The notes beneath the pieces were generated by a model. The model was not told where the DNA came from. It did not search any database and saw only the letters and a list, made by a program, of their open reading frames with translations. A DNA stretch of 64,000 nucleotides from assembly GCF_002952215.1 (NCBI RefSeq), contig NZ_CP022600.1:2108001-2172000 (forward strand), written 5' to 3'. Every line of letters begins with the position of its first letter. Positions within the stretch are counted from its first letter, which is position 1. A program made the translations under genes and the position numbers. Source of the stretch: Porphyrobacter sp. HT-58-2. Its GTDB lineage: Bacteria > Pseudomonadota > Alphaproteobacteria > Sphingomonadales > Sphingomonadaceae. Shown here piece by piece: positions 47,070 to 56,608 of this stretch.

Positions 47070-50000
47070 CTAAGCTGCTCTCTTTGCTTTCGCCGCCTTC
47101 TTCACGATACCGGAAAGGCCCTTGGTCAGCTGAAACAGTCCGTTGAGGCGGCTCAGAGGGTCACCCCAGGCCCGGTTGATCACCAGCTTCATGTCGGGGC
47201 GCAGGCGGGCAGTGTCTTTGCCGCCTTCGTTGAGGCGAGAGACATAGGCGATCAGGCCCGCCGGTTCGGGGAAATCATCCCTGTGGAAGGTCACGAGCGT
47301 GCCACGCGCGCCGACATCGATCTTGGCGATGTTGGCGGCAATGGCCTGATGCTTGATCTCGATCAGGCGAATGAGGTTCTTGGTCGGCTGCGGCAGGTCG
47401 CCGAAGCGGTCGATCATCTCGGCGGCGAGGCTTTCGATCTCGGTCTGCCCCTCTGCCTGATTAAGGCGGCGGTAGAGCGCCATGCGCACGGCGAGATCGG
47501 GGACATAATCCTCGGGGATCATGATCGGCGCATCGACGGTGATCTGCGGGGTGATCTTGTCGGGCGCCGGGGCAAGGCCCATCTCGCCCGCCTTGGCGGC
47601 AAGGATCGCCTCCTCCAGCATCGCCTGATAGAGTTCGAAGCCGACCTCGCGGATATGGCCGGACTGCTCGTCGCCCAAAAGATTGCCCGCGCCGCGAATG
47701 TCGAGATCGTGGCTCGCCAGCTGGAAGCCCGCGCCAAGGCTGTCGAGATCGCCCAGCACCTTCAACCGCTTCTGCGCCACTTCGGACAGGGCGACGTCCT
47801 TCTCATGCGTAAGGTAAGCATAGGCGCGCAGCTTCGCCCGCCCGACACGGCCCCTGAGCTGGTAGAGTTGCGCCAGACCGAAGCGGTCGGCGCGGTGGAT
47901 GATGATGGTGTTGGCGCTCGGGATGTCGAGGCCGCTTTCGACGATGGTGGTTGAAAGCAGCACGTCATACTTGCGATCATAGAACGCTCCCATCCGCTCC
48001 TCGACCTCGGCGGGGCTCATCTGGCCGTGGGCGGAGACGCATTTCACCTCCGGCACATTTTCGCGCAACCATTCTTCGACGTCGGTCATGTCGGAGATGC
48101 GGGGGACAACAATGAAGCTTTGCCCGCCGCGATGGTGTTCGCGCAGCAGGGCTTCGCGGATCACCATGTCGTCCCACTCCATCACATAGGTGCGGACCGC
48201 AAGGCGATCGACCGGCGGGGTCTGGATGGTGGAAAGCTCGCGCAGGCCCGACATCGCCATCTGAAGCGTGCGCGGGATCGGGGTGGCGGTAAGGGTAAGG
48301 ACGTGAACGTCGGCGCGCAGCTGCTTGAGCTTCTCCTTGTGGGTGACGCCGAAGCGCTGCTCCTCGTCGACGATCACGAGACCGAGGTTCTTGAACTTGG
48401 TCGATTTGGACAGGATCGCATGGGTGCCGACCACCAGATCGATCTGGCCATTTTCCAGCCCCTCGCGGGTCTCGGCGGCTTCCTTGGCGCTGACGAGGCG
48501 CGAGAGGCGACCGACCTTAAGGGGGAAGCCCGCGAACCGCTCAGCGAAGTTCTGGTAATGCTGACGGGCGAGCAAGGTGGTTGGCGCAACGATGGCCACC
48601 TGTTGTCCTGCCATTGCCGCAACAAACGCAGCCCGTAGCGCCACCTCGGTCTTCCCGAAACCGACATCGCCGCACACCAGCCGGTCCATCGGGCGGCCGC
48701 TTTCGAGGTCGGCGAGGACATCGGCGATGGCGCGTTCCTGATCCTCGGTCTCGGCCCAGGGGAAGCGGTCGGTGAACTGGGTGAGGCTGGCCGCGTCGGT
48801 CGCCAGCACGGTTGCCTGCCGCAGCGCACGGGCGGCGGCGACCTGCATCAACTCGCCTGCGATGGCGGTAATGCGCTCCTTGAGCTTTGCCCGCCGCCGC
48901 TGCCACGCCTCGCCGCCCAGTTTGTCGAGCGGGACGGCCTGTTCGGACGAGCCATAGCGGGTGAGGACATCGAGGTTTTCGACCGGGATGAACAGCTTGT
49001 CTCCGCCCGCATATTCGAGCGCGACGCAATCGTGCTGGCTCTTGCCGACCGGGATCGGCTCAAGCCCGAGATAGCGCCCGATCCCGTGTTCGACATGGAC
49101 CACCAGATCGCCGCGCGACAGGGCCTGAAGTTCGGCAAGGAAAGCGTCAGAATCGCGACGTTTCTTCTTGCGCCGCACCAGCCGGTCACCCAGCACATCG
49201 GCTTCGGTGACGAGGTCGATGGTGTCGCTGGCAAAGCCGTGTTCGAGTGGGAGGACAACCACCGCGGTCTTGGCTTTGGCAGAGAGGCCCAGGGCCTGCT
49301 GCCAGCTGTCCGCCAGTGCGGTGGGCGCGCCTGCTTCCTCAAGGATTGCCGCGATCCGCCGCGCGCTTCCGGTCGAATAGGCGGCAAACAGCGGCTTGCG
49401 CCCGGCCTTGGCGACCGCCTTCAGGTGCGCGGCGGCAGCCTCATAGACATTCTCGCCGCGCCCCCGTTCCGGCGCGAAATCGCGGCCCGAACGGAAGCCG
49501 AAATCGACCGTCGCCGGCCCCGGCTCGGCGGCAAAGCCGGTGGCGCGGTGGGCGGGGAAGGCGGCCAGCGCCGCTTCGAATTCGGCGCGGGTGAGATAGA
49601 GCGCTTCGGGGCCGAGCGGGCGGTAGGAGCCCTTCTTCTCGCCCGCAATCCGGCTGCGCTGTTCGTGGTAATCGGTGATGTCGGTCAGGCGTTCTTCCGC
49701 AGCGCCCAGCGCGCTTTGGTCGATGATCACGACATCGTCCTTGGCAAGGTGATCGAACAGGCTGGCCAGCTTGTCCTCGAACAAGGGCAGCCAGTGTTCC
49801 ATGCCTGCAAGGCGCCGACCCTCGGACACGGCTTCGTAGAGCGGGTCCTGCGTCGCATTGGCGCCGAACAACTCGCGGTAACGGGAGCGGAACCGTTTGA
49901 TGCTGTCCTCGTCCACCAGCGCCTCGGATGCCGGGAGCAGCAGGTGGCTGTCGATCCGCTCCACCGTGCGCTGGGTGGCGGGGTCGAACAGGCGCAAGCT

Positions 50001-50570
50001 CTCCAGTTCGTCTCCGAAGAAGTCGAGCCTCAGACCCGCCTCAAGGCTGGAAGGGAAGATGTCGACAATCGAGCCCCGGACAGCGAATTCGCCGTGGTCG
50101 ATCACTGTGTCGGTGCGGCTGTAGCCCTGCCGCGTCAGCAGCGCGGCGAGGCTTTCGTGGCCGATCTGCGTGCCGACCTTGAACTCGCGGACGGATTCGC
50201 GCACCCGGAACGGGGTCAGCACGCGCTGAAGAACGGCGTTGATGGTGGTCACCAGCAATTGCTGGCCTGCACCCGGATTCTGCAAGCGGTGCAGCGTAGC
50301 GAGGCGCTGGGCGCTGATCGTCAGCGCCGGGCTGGCGCGGTCATAGGGGAGGCAGTCCCACGCCGGAAACTCGATCACCTCAATCTCGGGCGCAAAGAAT
50401 CGCGCTGCCTCGGCCGTCGCGCGCATGGCCGCGTCGTCGGGCGCGATGAACACTGCGCGGCGCTTGGCCGCGCGCGCCAGATCGGCGAGCACCAGCGGCA
50501 GGCTCCCGCGCGGGAGCGAGGCGAGGGTCAGCGGATCGGTGCCGGCAAGGATGCGTTTAAGGTCGGGCAT
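47070..50570 (-). CDS. mfd: Transcription-repair coupling factor
   Basis: The 1166-residue DNA translocase releases stalled RNA polymerase and recruits UvrA. It has a UvrB-homology N-terminal part, the RNA polymerase-interacting region, RecG-like helicase motifs VCGDVGFGKTEVALRAAFVA and VIVDEEQRFGV, TATPIPRTLQMA and QLRGRVGR, and a C-terminal TRCF domain. Length is normal. It is followed on the opposite side by sdhE and recG, a common alphaproteobacterial arrangement. Confidence 0.98.
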   Translation of the reverse strand: MPDLKRILAGTDPLTLASLPRGSLPLVLADLARAAKRRAVFIAPDDAAMRATAEAARFFAPEIEVIEFPAWDCLPYDRASPALTISAQRLATLHRLQNPGAGQQLLVTTINAVLQRVLTPFRVRESVREFKVGTQIGHESLAALLTRQGYSRTDTVIDHGEFAVRGSIVDIFPSSLEAGLRLDFFGDELESLRLFDPATQRTVERIDSHLLLPASEALVDEDSIKRFRSRYRELFGANATQDPLYEAVSEGRRLAGMEHWLPLFEDKLASLFDHLAKDDVVIIDQSALGAAEERLTDITDYHEQRSRIAGEKKGSYRPLGPEALYLTRAEFEAALAAFPAHRATGFAAEPGPATVDFGFRSGRDFAPERGRGENVYEAAAAHLKAVAKAGRKPLFAAYSTGSARRIAAILEEAGAPTALADSWQQALGLSAKAKTAVVVLPLEHGFASDTIDLVTEADVLGDRLVRRKKKRRDSDAFLAELQALSRGDLVVHVEHGIGRYLGLEPIPVGKSQHDCVALEYAGGDKLFIPVENLDVLTRYGSSEQAVPLDKLGGEAWQRRRAKLKERITAIAGELMQVAAARALRQATVLATDAASLTQFTDRFPWAETEDQERAIADVLADLESGRPMDRLVCGDVGFGKTEVALRAAFVAAMAGQQVAIVAPTTLLARQHYQNFAERFAGFPLKVGRLSRLVSAKEAAETREGLENGQIDLVVGTHAILSKSTKFKNLGLVIVDEEQRFGVTHKEKLKQLRADVHVLTLTATPIPRTLQMAMSGLRELSTIQTPPVDRLAVRTYVMEWDDMVIREALLREHHRGGQSFIVVPRISDMTDVEEWLRENVPEVKCVSAHGQMSPAEVEERMGAFYDRKYDVLLSTTIVESGLDIPSANTIIIHRADRFGLAQLYQLRGRVGRAKLRAYAYLTHEKDVALSEVAQKRLKVLGDLDSLGAGFQLASHDLDIRGAGNLLGDEQSGHIREVGFELYQAMLEEAILAAKAGEMGLAPAPDKITPQITVDAPIMIPEDYVPDLAVRMALYRRLNQAEGQTEIESLAAEMIDRFGDLPQPTKNLIRLIEIKHQAIAANIAKIDVGARGTLVTFHRDDFPEPAGLIAYVSRLNEGGKDTARLRPDMKLVINRAWGDPLSRLNGLFQLTKGLSGIVKKAAKAKRAA

Positions 50571-50631
50571 GGGCTTCCATAAAGCGGCGCGGGCGCATTG
50601 CGTTCCCGCCGCCCGGTCTTCGCGCGGCCCC

Positions 50632-50910
50632 TTAGCGCGGAATGTCGACGTAATCGAGGCGCTGCATCGCGGTGAGCAAGTCGCCAGCGATATGTTCCGG
50701 TGCGGGCTGCGATCCCAGCGCCCAGGCCATCACGTCGACATCATCGGCATCGAGCAGGGCTTCGAACCACGCCAGTTCCGCCTCGCTCCATTGCGCGTGA
50801 TAGCGATCATAGAAGCCGCCGATCATGTAATCGGCCTCGCGCGTGCCGCGGTGCCAGCTGCGGAACTTGGCGCGGGCAAGACGTTGTTCGAAAGAGGGCG
50901 TGTCGGTCAT
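50632..50910 (-). CDS. sdhE: FAD assembly factor SdhE
   Basis: The 92-residue helical protein has the SdhE core RSWHRGTREADYMIGGFYD containing the conserved RGxxE, needed to attach FAD covalently to SdhA. It lies just upstream of mfd on the same strand with 61 bases between them. ATG 50910 is preferred; an in-frame ATG at 50919 is equally open. Confidence 0.92.
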   Translation of the reverse strand: MTDTPSFEQRLARAKFRSWHRGTREADYMIGGFYDRYHAQWSEAELAWFEALLDADDVDVMAWALGSQPAPEHIAGDLLTAMQRLDYVDIPR

Positions 50911-50983
50911 GATGGCCACCTAGCCACAGCTTCCCGCTGCTTCAACTCGCAAAGACGCAAAGCGAGTGATAGCGAATGCAACC

Positions 50984-53059
50984 ATGCGCCCCGAGGCTCT
51001 CAATCCGCTGTTTGCTGAAGTCCAGACGCTCGAAGGCGTTGGGCCGAAGCTTATGAAGCCGCTCGAACGGCTTGGCCTCGCGCGGGTCAAGGACGTTGCC
51101 TATCATCTGCCAGAACGCTTCGTGAGCCGCCGCGCGATTGCCAATCTCGACGAGGGAAGCGAGGGCGAACAGGTCATTATCGCGCTTACCCCGATCGAGC
51201 ATCGCAGCCCTCGTGCGGGTAGCCGCGGACCTTACCGTGTGCTGGCGCAGGACGTGCGCGGCAATATCTGCGCGCTGACATGGTTCGGAAAAGCGGCCTA
51301 TGCGGCAAAGAAGCTGGTACCGGTGGGCGAGACGCGCTGGGTGGCCGGGCGGCTCGATCGTTATGGCGACATGCTTCAGATCGTTCATCCCGATCATATC
51401 GAAGTGGAAAGCGCGGCGCATATGGGCCGCCTGTCAGAGCCGGTCTATCGCCTGTCCGAAGGCCTCACCCAGCCGCGCATCGCCGCCTTTACCGAACAGG
51501 CGCTGGCGCGGCTGCCCGAACTTCCCGAATGGATCGAACCCGGCCAGCTTGAACGCGCCGGCTGGCCATCATGGGCGGCGGCGCTGCGGATGGCGCATGA
51601 GGGCACCGAGCCCAAGGCCCGCGATCGGCTGGCCTATGACGAATTGCTGGCGAACTCCCTCGCACTGCTGCTGGTCAAGGCCGAAGGGCGGCGGCGCAAG
51701 GGGACGGCGCTGGTGGGCGACGGGGCCTTGCGCGCGAAGTTGCAACTGCCCTTCGCCCTGACGGGGGCTCAGGCGCGCTCGATTGCCGAGATTGCGGGCG
51801 ACATGGCGCAGGAAGCCCCGATGCTGCGCCTGCTGCAAGGCGATGTCGGCGCGGGCAAGACGGTGGTCGCGCTCAACGCGATGCTGATCGCGGTCGAGGC
51901 GGGCAAGCAGGCGGCGCTGCTCGCGCCCACCGAAATTCTCGCGCGCCAGCATTTTGAAACGCTGCGCAAGATGCTCGGCCCGACGGGGGTGGAGATTGCC
52001 CTGCTGACGGGCCGCGCCAAGGGCCGCGAGCGCGAGTCCATCCTGATGGGGCTGCTCGATGGGTCGATCCAGCTTCTGGTCGGAACGCATGCGATCTTTC
52101 AGGACAGCGTGAACTACCGCGATCTAGGCCTCGTGGTGATCGACGAACAGCACCGTTTCGGCGTCGCGCAACGTCTGGCGCTGGCCGCCAAGGGCCGCCG
52201 CGCGCCGCATACCCTCGCCATGACCGCCACCCCGATCCCGCGCTCGCTGACGCTGGCGCAATATGGCGAGATGGACGTGAGCCGCCTTGATGAACTGCCC
52301 CCGGGGCGGCAGGCGATCGACACGCGGGTGGTGGCGATGGAGCGGATCGAGGATGTGGTCGCCGGGGTTGAGCGGCACCTTGCCAGCGGGCAGCAGGCCT
52401 ATTGGGTCTGCCCGATGGTGCGCGAGATCGACGGCGTCCCCGACATGGCCGACATCGCCGCCGCCGAGGCGCGGTTTGCGGCGCTGAAGGAGCGTTTTGG
52501 CGACGCGGTCGTCCTCGTCCACGGCCAGCTGCGGCCTGAGGTCAAGGACGCCGCAATGGAGCGGTTCGCCAGCGGGCAGGCGCGGCTACTGGTGGCGACG
52601 ACGGTGATCGAGGTGGGTGTCGATGTGCCGTCTGCCACGCTGATGGTGATCGAACAGGCGGAGCGCTTCGGCCTTGCCCAGTTGCACCAGCTGCGCGGGC
52701 GGGTGGGGCGGGGGGCGGAGAAGTCGACCTGCCTGCTGCTGCGCTCGGCCCAACTGTCCGAGACCGGCCGCGCACGGCTGGCCCTGATGCGCGAGACGCA
52801 GGACGGGTTCAGGATCGCCGAGGAAGACCTGGCGCTGCGGGGCGGGGGCGAGCTGCTCGGCACGCGGCAATCGGGGGAGGCGGCGTTCCGGATCGCTGAC
52901 CTCGAACAGATGCAGCGTCTGCTACCGGTAGCTCATGGCGATGCGCGGCTGCTGATGGAGCGGGACGGAGGCCTGACCAGCCAGCGCGGCGAGGCGGCCC
53001 GGCTACTGCTTTACCTGTTCGAACGTGACTGGGGCGTTCAGCTATTGCGCGGCGGTTAG
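50984..53059 (+). CDS. recG: ATP-dependent DNA helicase RecG
   Basis: The 691-residue helicase reverses stalled forks. It has a wedge domain with an OB fold, then Walker A LQGDVGAGKTVVALNAML, VVIDEQHRFGVAQR, MTATPIPRSLTLA and LHQLRGRVGRGAEKS. ATG 50984 is preferred over GTG 50966. It is divergent from sdhE and overlaps the end of the phosphatase gene by 4 bases tail to tail. Confidence 0.97.
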   Translation: MRPEALNPLFAEVQTLEGVGPKLMKPLERLGLARVKDVAYHLPERFVSRRAIANLDEGSEGEQVIIALTPIEHRSPRAGSRGPYRVLAQDVRGNICALTWFGKAAYAAKKLVPVGETRWVAGRLDRYGDMLQIVHPDHIEVESAAHMGRLSEPVYRLSEGLTQPRIAAFTEQALARLPELPEWIEPGQLERAGWPSWAAALRMAHEGTEPKARDRLAYDELLANSLALLLVKAEGRRRKGTALVGDGALRAKLQLPFALTGAQARSIAEIAGDMAQEAPMLRLLQGDVGAGKTVVALNAMLIAVEAGKQAALLAPTEILARQHFETLRKMLGPTGVEIALLTGRAKGRERESILMGLLDGSIQLLVGTHAIFQDSVNYRDLGLVVIDEQHRFGVAQRLALAAKGRRAPHTLAMTATPIPRSLTLAQYGEMDVSRLDELPPGRQAIDTRVVAMERIEDVVAGVERHLASGQQAYWVCPMVREIDGVPDMADIAAAEARFAALKERFGDAVVLVHGQLRPEVKDAAMERFASGQARLLVATTVIEVGVDVPSATLMVIEQAERFGLAQLHQLRGRVGRGAEKSTCLLLRSAQLSETGRARLALMRETQDGFRIAEEDLALRGGGELLGTRQSGEAAFRIADLEQMQRLLPVAHGDARLLMERDGGLTSQRGEAARLLLYLFERDWGVQLLRGG

Positions 53060-53556
53060 GCCCGGAAGCGGACACTTTCGCGAAGCAGTCGCTCTGCCCA
53101 TGCTTCGACACCAAGCGTGATCATCTGCCATGCGGCCTCAAAAGCCTCGGTTTCGCCATAGTAGGGATCCGGCACAGGCTCTCCCCGGCGCCCGTCGACT
53201 TCATCCATCAGCATAGCCAGCCTAGCGGTACCATTGCGCGGTGCGCGCGAGCGCAGGGCCTCAAGGTTGGCGCGGTCGAGCGCGATGATGTGGGTGAAGC
53301 GGAAGAAATCGTCCCGTTCGATCTGGCGAGCGGACTGGCCGGAGATATCAATTCCATTGAGGCTGGCGATGGTCACGGCACGCGGATCGGGCCGTTGGCC
53401 GACGTGATAGGATGCGGTTCCGGCCGAATCCACAATGCAGGAAAGCCCGCGCGCCTCGGCCACTGCGCGGAACGCCCCTTCGGCCATTGGTGACCGGCAA
53501 ATGTTGCCGAGACACACAAACAGCAGGCTGGTTTTATGTTCAATACCCCCGTGCAT
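53056..53556 (-). CDS. Low-molecular-weight protein-tyrosine phosphatase
   Basis: The 166-residue protein has the P-loop LFVCLGNICRSPMAEG (Cys15, Arg21) and the general-acid loop PDPYYGETEAF. It dephosphorylates tyrosine or, in some relatives, arginine or polysaccharide-kinase targets. No kinase partner is adjacent. The first residues MHGGIEHKTS are polar and the start could be a few residues later. The 167 bases upstream (53557-53723) hold no gene. Confidence 0.94.
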   Translation of the reverse strand: MHGGIEHKTSLLFVCLGNICRSPMAEGAFRAVAEARGLSCIVDSAGTASYHVGQRPDPRAVTIASLNGIDISGQSARQIERDDFFRFTHIIALDRANLEALRSRAPRNGTARLAMLMDEVDGRRGEPVPDPYYGETEAFEAAWQMITLGVEAWAERLLRESVRFRA

Positions 53557-53723
53557 GGACGGCCAACTATAACAAATCTGCGCCTCTGTCCACGTCCTAT
53601 CTTGTTGGTTTCACGTGAAACATATCGATTTCAGCCGATAGCGCGGGGAGGGAGCGTGCTGCGCCGGGGCAAGGCCGGGGCAGGGCTCGGCCAAGGGAGG
53701 CCTGAAGGGGGGCTAACGGGGGT

Positions 53724-55241
53724 CTACACCCCCCCTGAGACCGCGTGTATTGCTCGGGGCGATGTGCTCGACAGCACATCTTCGGTGATCCTGCGGATGT
53801 TGACCTTGGCCTTCAGTCGCGCGCCGAGCAGCGCTGTGCCTGAAACCTTGCGCTGGACAAAAAGCGTTTCGATCGGCGGGAAGGCCCATGTCTCCTTGTC
53901 CTGCGCGATGGCATAGCCTTCGTCCCGCAACAGGGGAATGAACGCGCGGTCGCCAAAGTCGAATGGCGCATCCTCGCGCATTTCATTGATGACGATATCG
54001 ATCATGCGGTTCACGCGCTCGGGGTGCTTTTCGGCGACGATCGGCATCATGAACCCGGCCTCGATGGTCGCCTTGAGCACTTCCTCGGCATTACCTCTGA
54101 GGCCCGCTTCCAGCATCCGGCGATAACCGTTGGCGACAGCTGGATCGACCGGGCGGCAGGCGCCGAAATCGAGCAGCACGATCTCGCCTGTCTCGCGCCG
54201 GTAGCGGAAATTGGCAAAGTTCGGATCGGTCTGCATCACGCCGAAATCGAACAGTTCGCGCGCCACCAGCCGGATCAGCCGGGCAAACACAGCGTCGCGG
54301 CGTTCGGGCGATTCGTTGCCCAGCTCCTCGATGCTGACGCCGTCCTCGAAACTCATTGCCAGGATCGAACCACGGGTCAGACCTTCGTGGAGCTTTGGGA
54401 CGACGAAGCCTTCGACGCCTGCCAGTTGCTCGCGATACATCGCCATCTGGGCGCCTTCGCGCTCGTAATCGGCTTCCTCGTGAAGCTGCTGCTTTGCTGC
54501 CGCCATCAGCTTGTCCATCTCAAGTTCCGGCGGTGCGAAGCCTGCGATCTTGAGCAGCGTCATGACATTGTCGACATCGGAATCGATACTTTTGGCGACG
54601 CCCGGATACTGCACCTTGATTGCCAGTTCCTCGCCATCGCGGGTCAGCGCCTTGTGCACCTGTCCAATGCTGGCGGCGGCGATGGGGCGGGGGTTGAACC
54701 AGCGGAACTGCTTGCGCCATTCCGGTCCCCATTCGCTTTTCAGCACCTGATCAAGCTGGCGGGTCGGCATGAAATTGGCCTGATCGCGCAAGGTCGCGAG
54801 GATTTTCGAGAGCTCCTCCGGCAGAAAGTCACCCGCATCGAGGCTGATCATCTGCCCCATCTTCATCGCCGCACCGCGCAGATGGCTGAGGCGGTCGGTC
54901 AGGCGCTGGACATTGCCGGGAGTGAGGATCAGGTCGCGCGCATTGATGCCATCACCGCTCGCCAGCCGCCGCGCACCTTCGGCAACCATGCCGCCGGCAA
55001 CGCCCCCGACCAGTCGCCCGAAGGTGCCAAGCCGCGCGATCCGCCCAGCCGGGACGGCACGCTGGCGGCTGCGGTCTTCGGGGAACTGGCTGAAATCAGG
55101 GGTCTGGTCATCGTCGGCCACGGGGGAGGGTGCTTCCGGCTTGCAAGGGGCTTTGGCGGGCAACGGTTCATCTGCGCGCGTGTTCCGCCCGAAATGGTGT
55201 TGGCTTAGCTGATACTCAAGCCGCCATCGACCGGCAGGCAC
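53724..55241 (-). CDS. AarF/UbiB (ABC1) family atypical kinase
   Basis: The 505-residue protein has the UbiB hallmarks: KxGQ motif in GAAMKMGQMISLDAGDFL, the Ala-rich loop IAAASIGQVHKA, Lys in AIKVQYPGV, DPNFANF and LLDFGACRPV. Such proteins regulate ubiquinone/lipid transport. Start is uncertain: GTG 55241 overlaps the SDR gene by 37 bases, and TTG around 55159 or GTG around 55122 would give a shorter, more usual N-terminus. It is downstream of the SDR gene on the same strand. Confidence 0.88.
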   Translation of the reverse strand: MPAGRWRLEYQLSQHHFGRNTRADEPLPAKAPCKPEAPSPVADDDQTPDFSQFPEDRSRQRAVPAGRIARLGTFGRLVGGVAGGMVAEGARRLASGDGINARDLILTPGNVQRLTDRLSHLRGAAMKMGQMISLDAGDFLPEELSKILATLRDQANFMPTRQLDQVLKSEWGPEWRKQFRWFNPRPIAAASIGQVHKALTRDGEELAIKVQYPGVAKSIDSDVDNVMTLLKIAGFAPPELEMDKLMAAAKQQLHEEADYEREGAQMAMYREQLAGVEGFVVPKLHEGLTRGSILAMSFEDGVSIEELGNESPERRDAVFARLIRLVARELFDFGVMQTDPNFANFRYRRETGEIVLLDFGACRPVDPAVANGYRRMLEAGLRGNAEEVLKATIEAGFMMPIVAEKHPERVNRMIDIVINEMREDAPFDFGDRAFIPLLRDEGYAIAQDKETWAFPPIETLFVQRKVSGTALLGARLKAKVNIRRITEDVLSSTSPRAIHAVSGGV

Positions 55242-55978
55242 TGCCCGGTGATGTAATCGGAGTGCGACGAGGCAAGGAATACCGCCAGCCCTTCCAGCCC
55301 TGCGTGATCACCGGGGCGGCGCAGCGGAATGCGCTTGGCCATCCATTCGCCGAACCGGGGATCGGCCTTGGCAGTGATGTCGGTCTCGTAATAGCCGAAA
55401 AGCAGGGCATTGGCGGTGATCTGGTAGCGCGCGAGTTCAAACGCTGCCGCGCGGGTCAGACCGTTCAGCGCGGCTTTGGAGGCGGCGTAATCGGAACTGC
55501 GGTTGACCCCCATGATCGACTGTCCGGATGAGGTGGCAATCAGCTTGCCGCCGGGATCCCCGGCCTTGGCGCGGGCGATCATGTGACGGCTGACATGCTT
55601 GTAGAGGAGCGCCGCCCCGCGCGTGTTGACGGCCATGGTGCGATCCCAGCCGTCCGCCGTGATGTCCGGGATCGCGGTGCCAGCGCCTGAAACTCCGGCA
55701 TTGGCAAAGCATGCGTCAATGCGGTCGAAGGCGCGCAGGGTCTGTTCCAGTGCAGTCTCGATACTGCCTTCTTCGCCAATGTCGCAGGTCAGCGCCAGCA
55801 CGTCCCCGGCGCCATGCGTGCGCAACTCTTCGACGGCAGCAGCGTTCTTTTCCGGATTGCGCGCCAGGATCGCGACATGGGCGCCCGCTTTCGCGAGGCC
55901 ACGTGCCATGGCAAGGCCAAGGCCGCCATTGCCGCCGGTAATCAGGGCCACGCGGCCAGTCAGATCGAACAGGTTCAT
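55205..55978 (-). CDS. Short-chain dehydrogenase/reductase
   Basis: The 257-residue protein has the NAD(P)-binding TGGNGGLGLAMARG, NAG in CFANAGVSG, the catalytic Ser in IATSSGQS, and Tyr-x-x-x-Lys in SDYAASKAALNGL. It is a classical SDR; the substrate is unknown. An Arg at NPEK (ARNPEK) after strand two hints at NADP use. It is upstream of the AarF gene with overlapping ends. Confidence 0.92.
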   Translation of the reverse strand: MNLFDLTGRVALITGGNGGLGLAMARGLAKAGAHVAILARNPEKNAAAVEELRTHGAGDVLALTCDIGEEGSIETALEQTLRAFDRIDACFANAGVSGAGTAIPDITADGWDRTMAVNTRGAALLYKHVSRHMIARAKAGDPGGKLIATSSGQSIMGVNRSSDYAASKAALNGLTRAAAFELARYQITANALLFGYYETDITAKADPRFGEWMAKRIPLRRPGDHAGLEGLAVFLASSHSDYITGQCLPVDGGLSIS

Positions 55979-56055
55979 GGCTGTTCAAGTGGCGCAAAGC
56001 CGCGCATCCCGCAAGATGCGCGGGAACCGCGCCCGACCCCAGGTTTTGACGCGGC

Positions 56056-56511
56056 ATGGACGGACAAAACTCGCTTTCACCTGCCGCGCGCCTGCTTGGC
56101 TATGCCGGGCTGTTGCCCCAGATGCTCTGCATCGCCTTGATCCTGATGGGCCACGAATACCGCTACTCGGCGCTGGCGGGCGGCTATGCCTATGCGGCAG
56201 CGATTTTCAGCTTTCTTGGCGGCGTATGGTGGGGGCAGGCGGTCACCGGCGGGCGCGCGACCACCGGCGCCTATGTGCTGGCCGTGATGCCCAGCCTGAT
56301 CGCGGTGGCGCTGTTCCTGCCATGGACCTTCGGTTGGGAATGGCCCGGCCCGGCGCTGTTCTATCTCGGGGCGCTGATCCTCGGGTCGCCGCTGATCGAC
56401 CGGGCGCTGGGCTTTGCACAGGCCGATTTCCTGCGGCTGCGCTGGCACTTGTCGCTGGGGTTGGGCGGGCTGACGATTGCCTTGGGAATGCTGGCCGGAC
56501 AGGTGATCTGA
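56056..56511 (+). CDS. DUF3429 family membrane protein
   Basis: The 151-residue protein has about five hydrophobic segments and the family pattern LLGYAGLLPQMLCIAL and YAAAIFSFLGGVWWGQA, with WHLSLGLGGLTIALGM near the end. DUF3429 proteins are inner-membrane proteins of unknown function. It is divergent from the SDR gene. Confidence 0.88.
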   Translation: MDGQNSLSPAARLLGYAGLLPQMLCIALILMGHEYRYSALAGGYAYAAAIFSFLGGVWWGQAVTGGRATTGAYVLAVMPSLIAVALFLPWTFGWEWPGPALFYLGALILGSPLIDRALGFAQADFLRLRWHLSLGLGGLTIALGMLAGQVI

Positions 56512-56608
56512 GCGCCTGCTGCGCCTATGCGCCATTGCGATCTTTGCGATGAATTAACCAAGCGAGCCTAGGGAGAAGCTTGGCTTTTCCTTTGGAAACA
56601 CGCGCACA

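Noticed and set aside
49032-50582. 516-residue plus-strand frame over mfd
   Set aside because: It is a shadow of mfd; no motifs and no start signals.
53557-53723. Possible gene or terminator in the gap between phosphatase and AarF genes
   Set aside because: Only G/C-rich runs, with a GGGGGTCTACACCCCC hairpin at about 53714-53730 that lacks a clear T-run and overlaps the AarF end.
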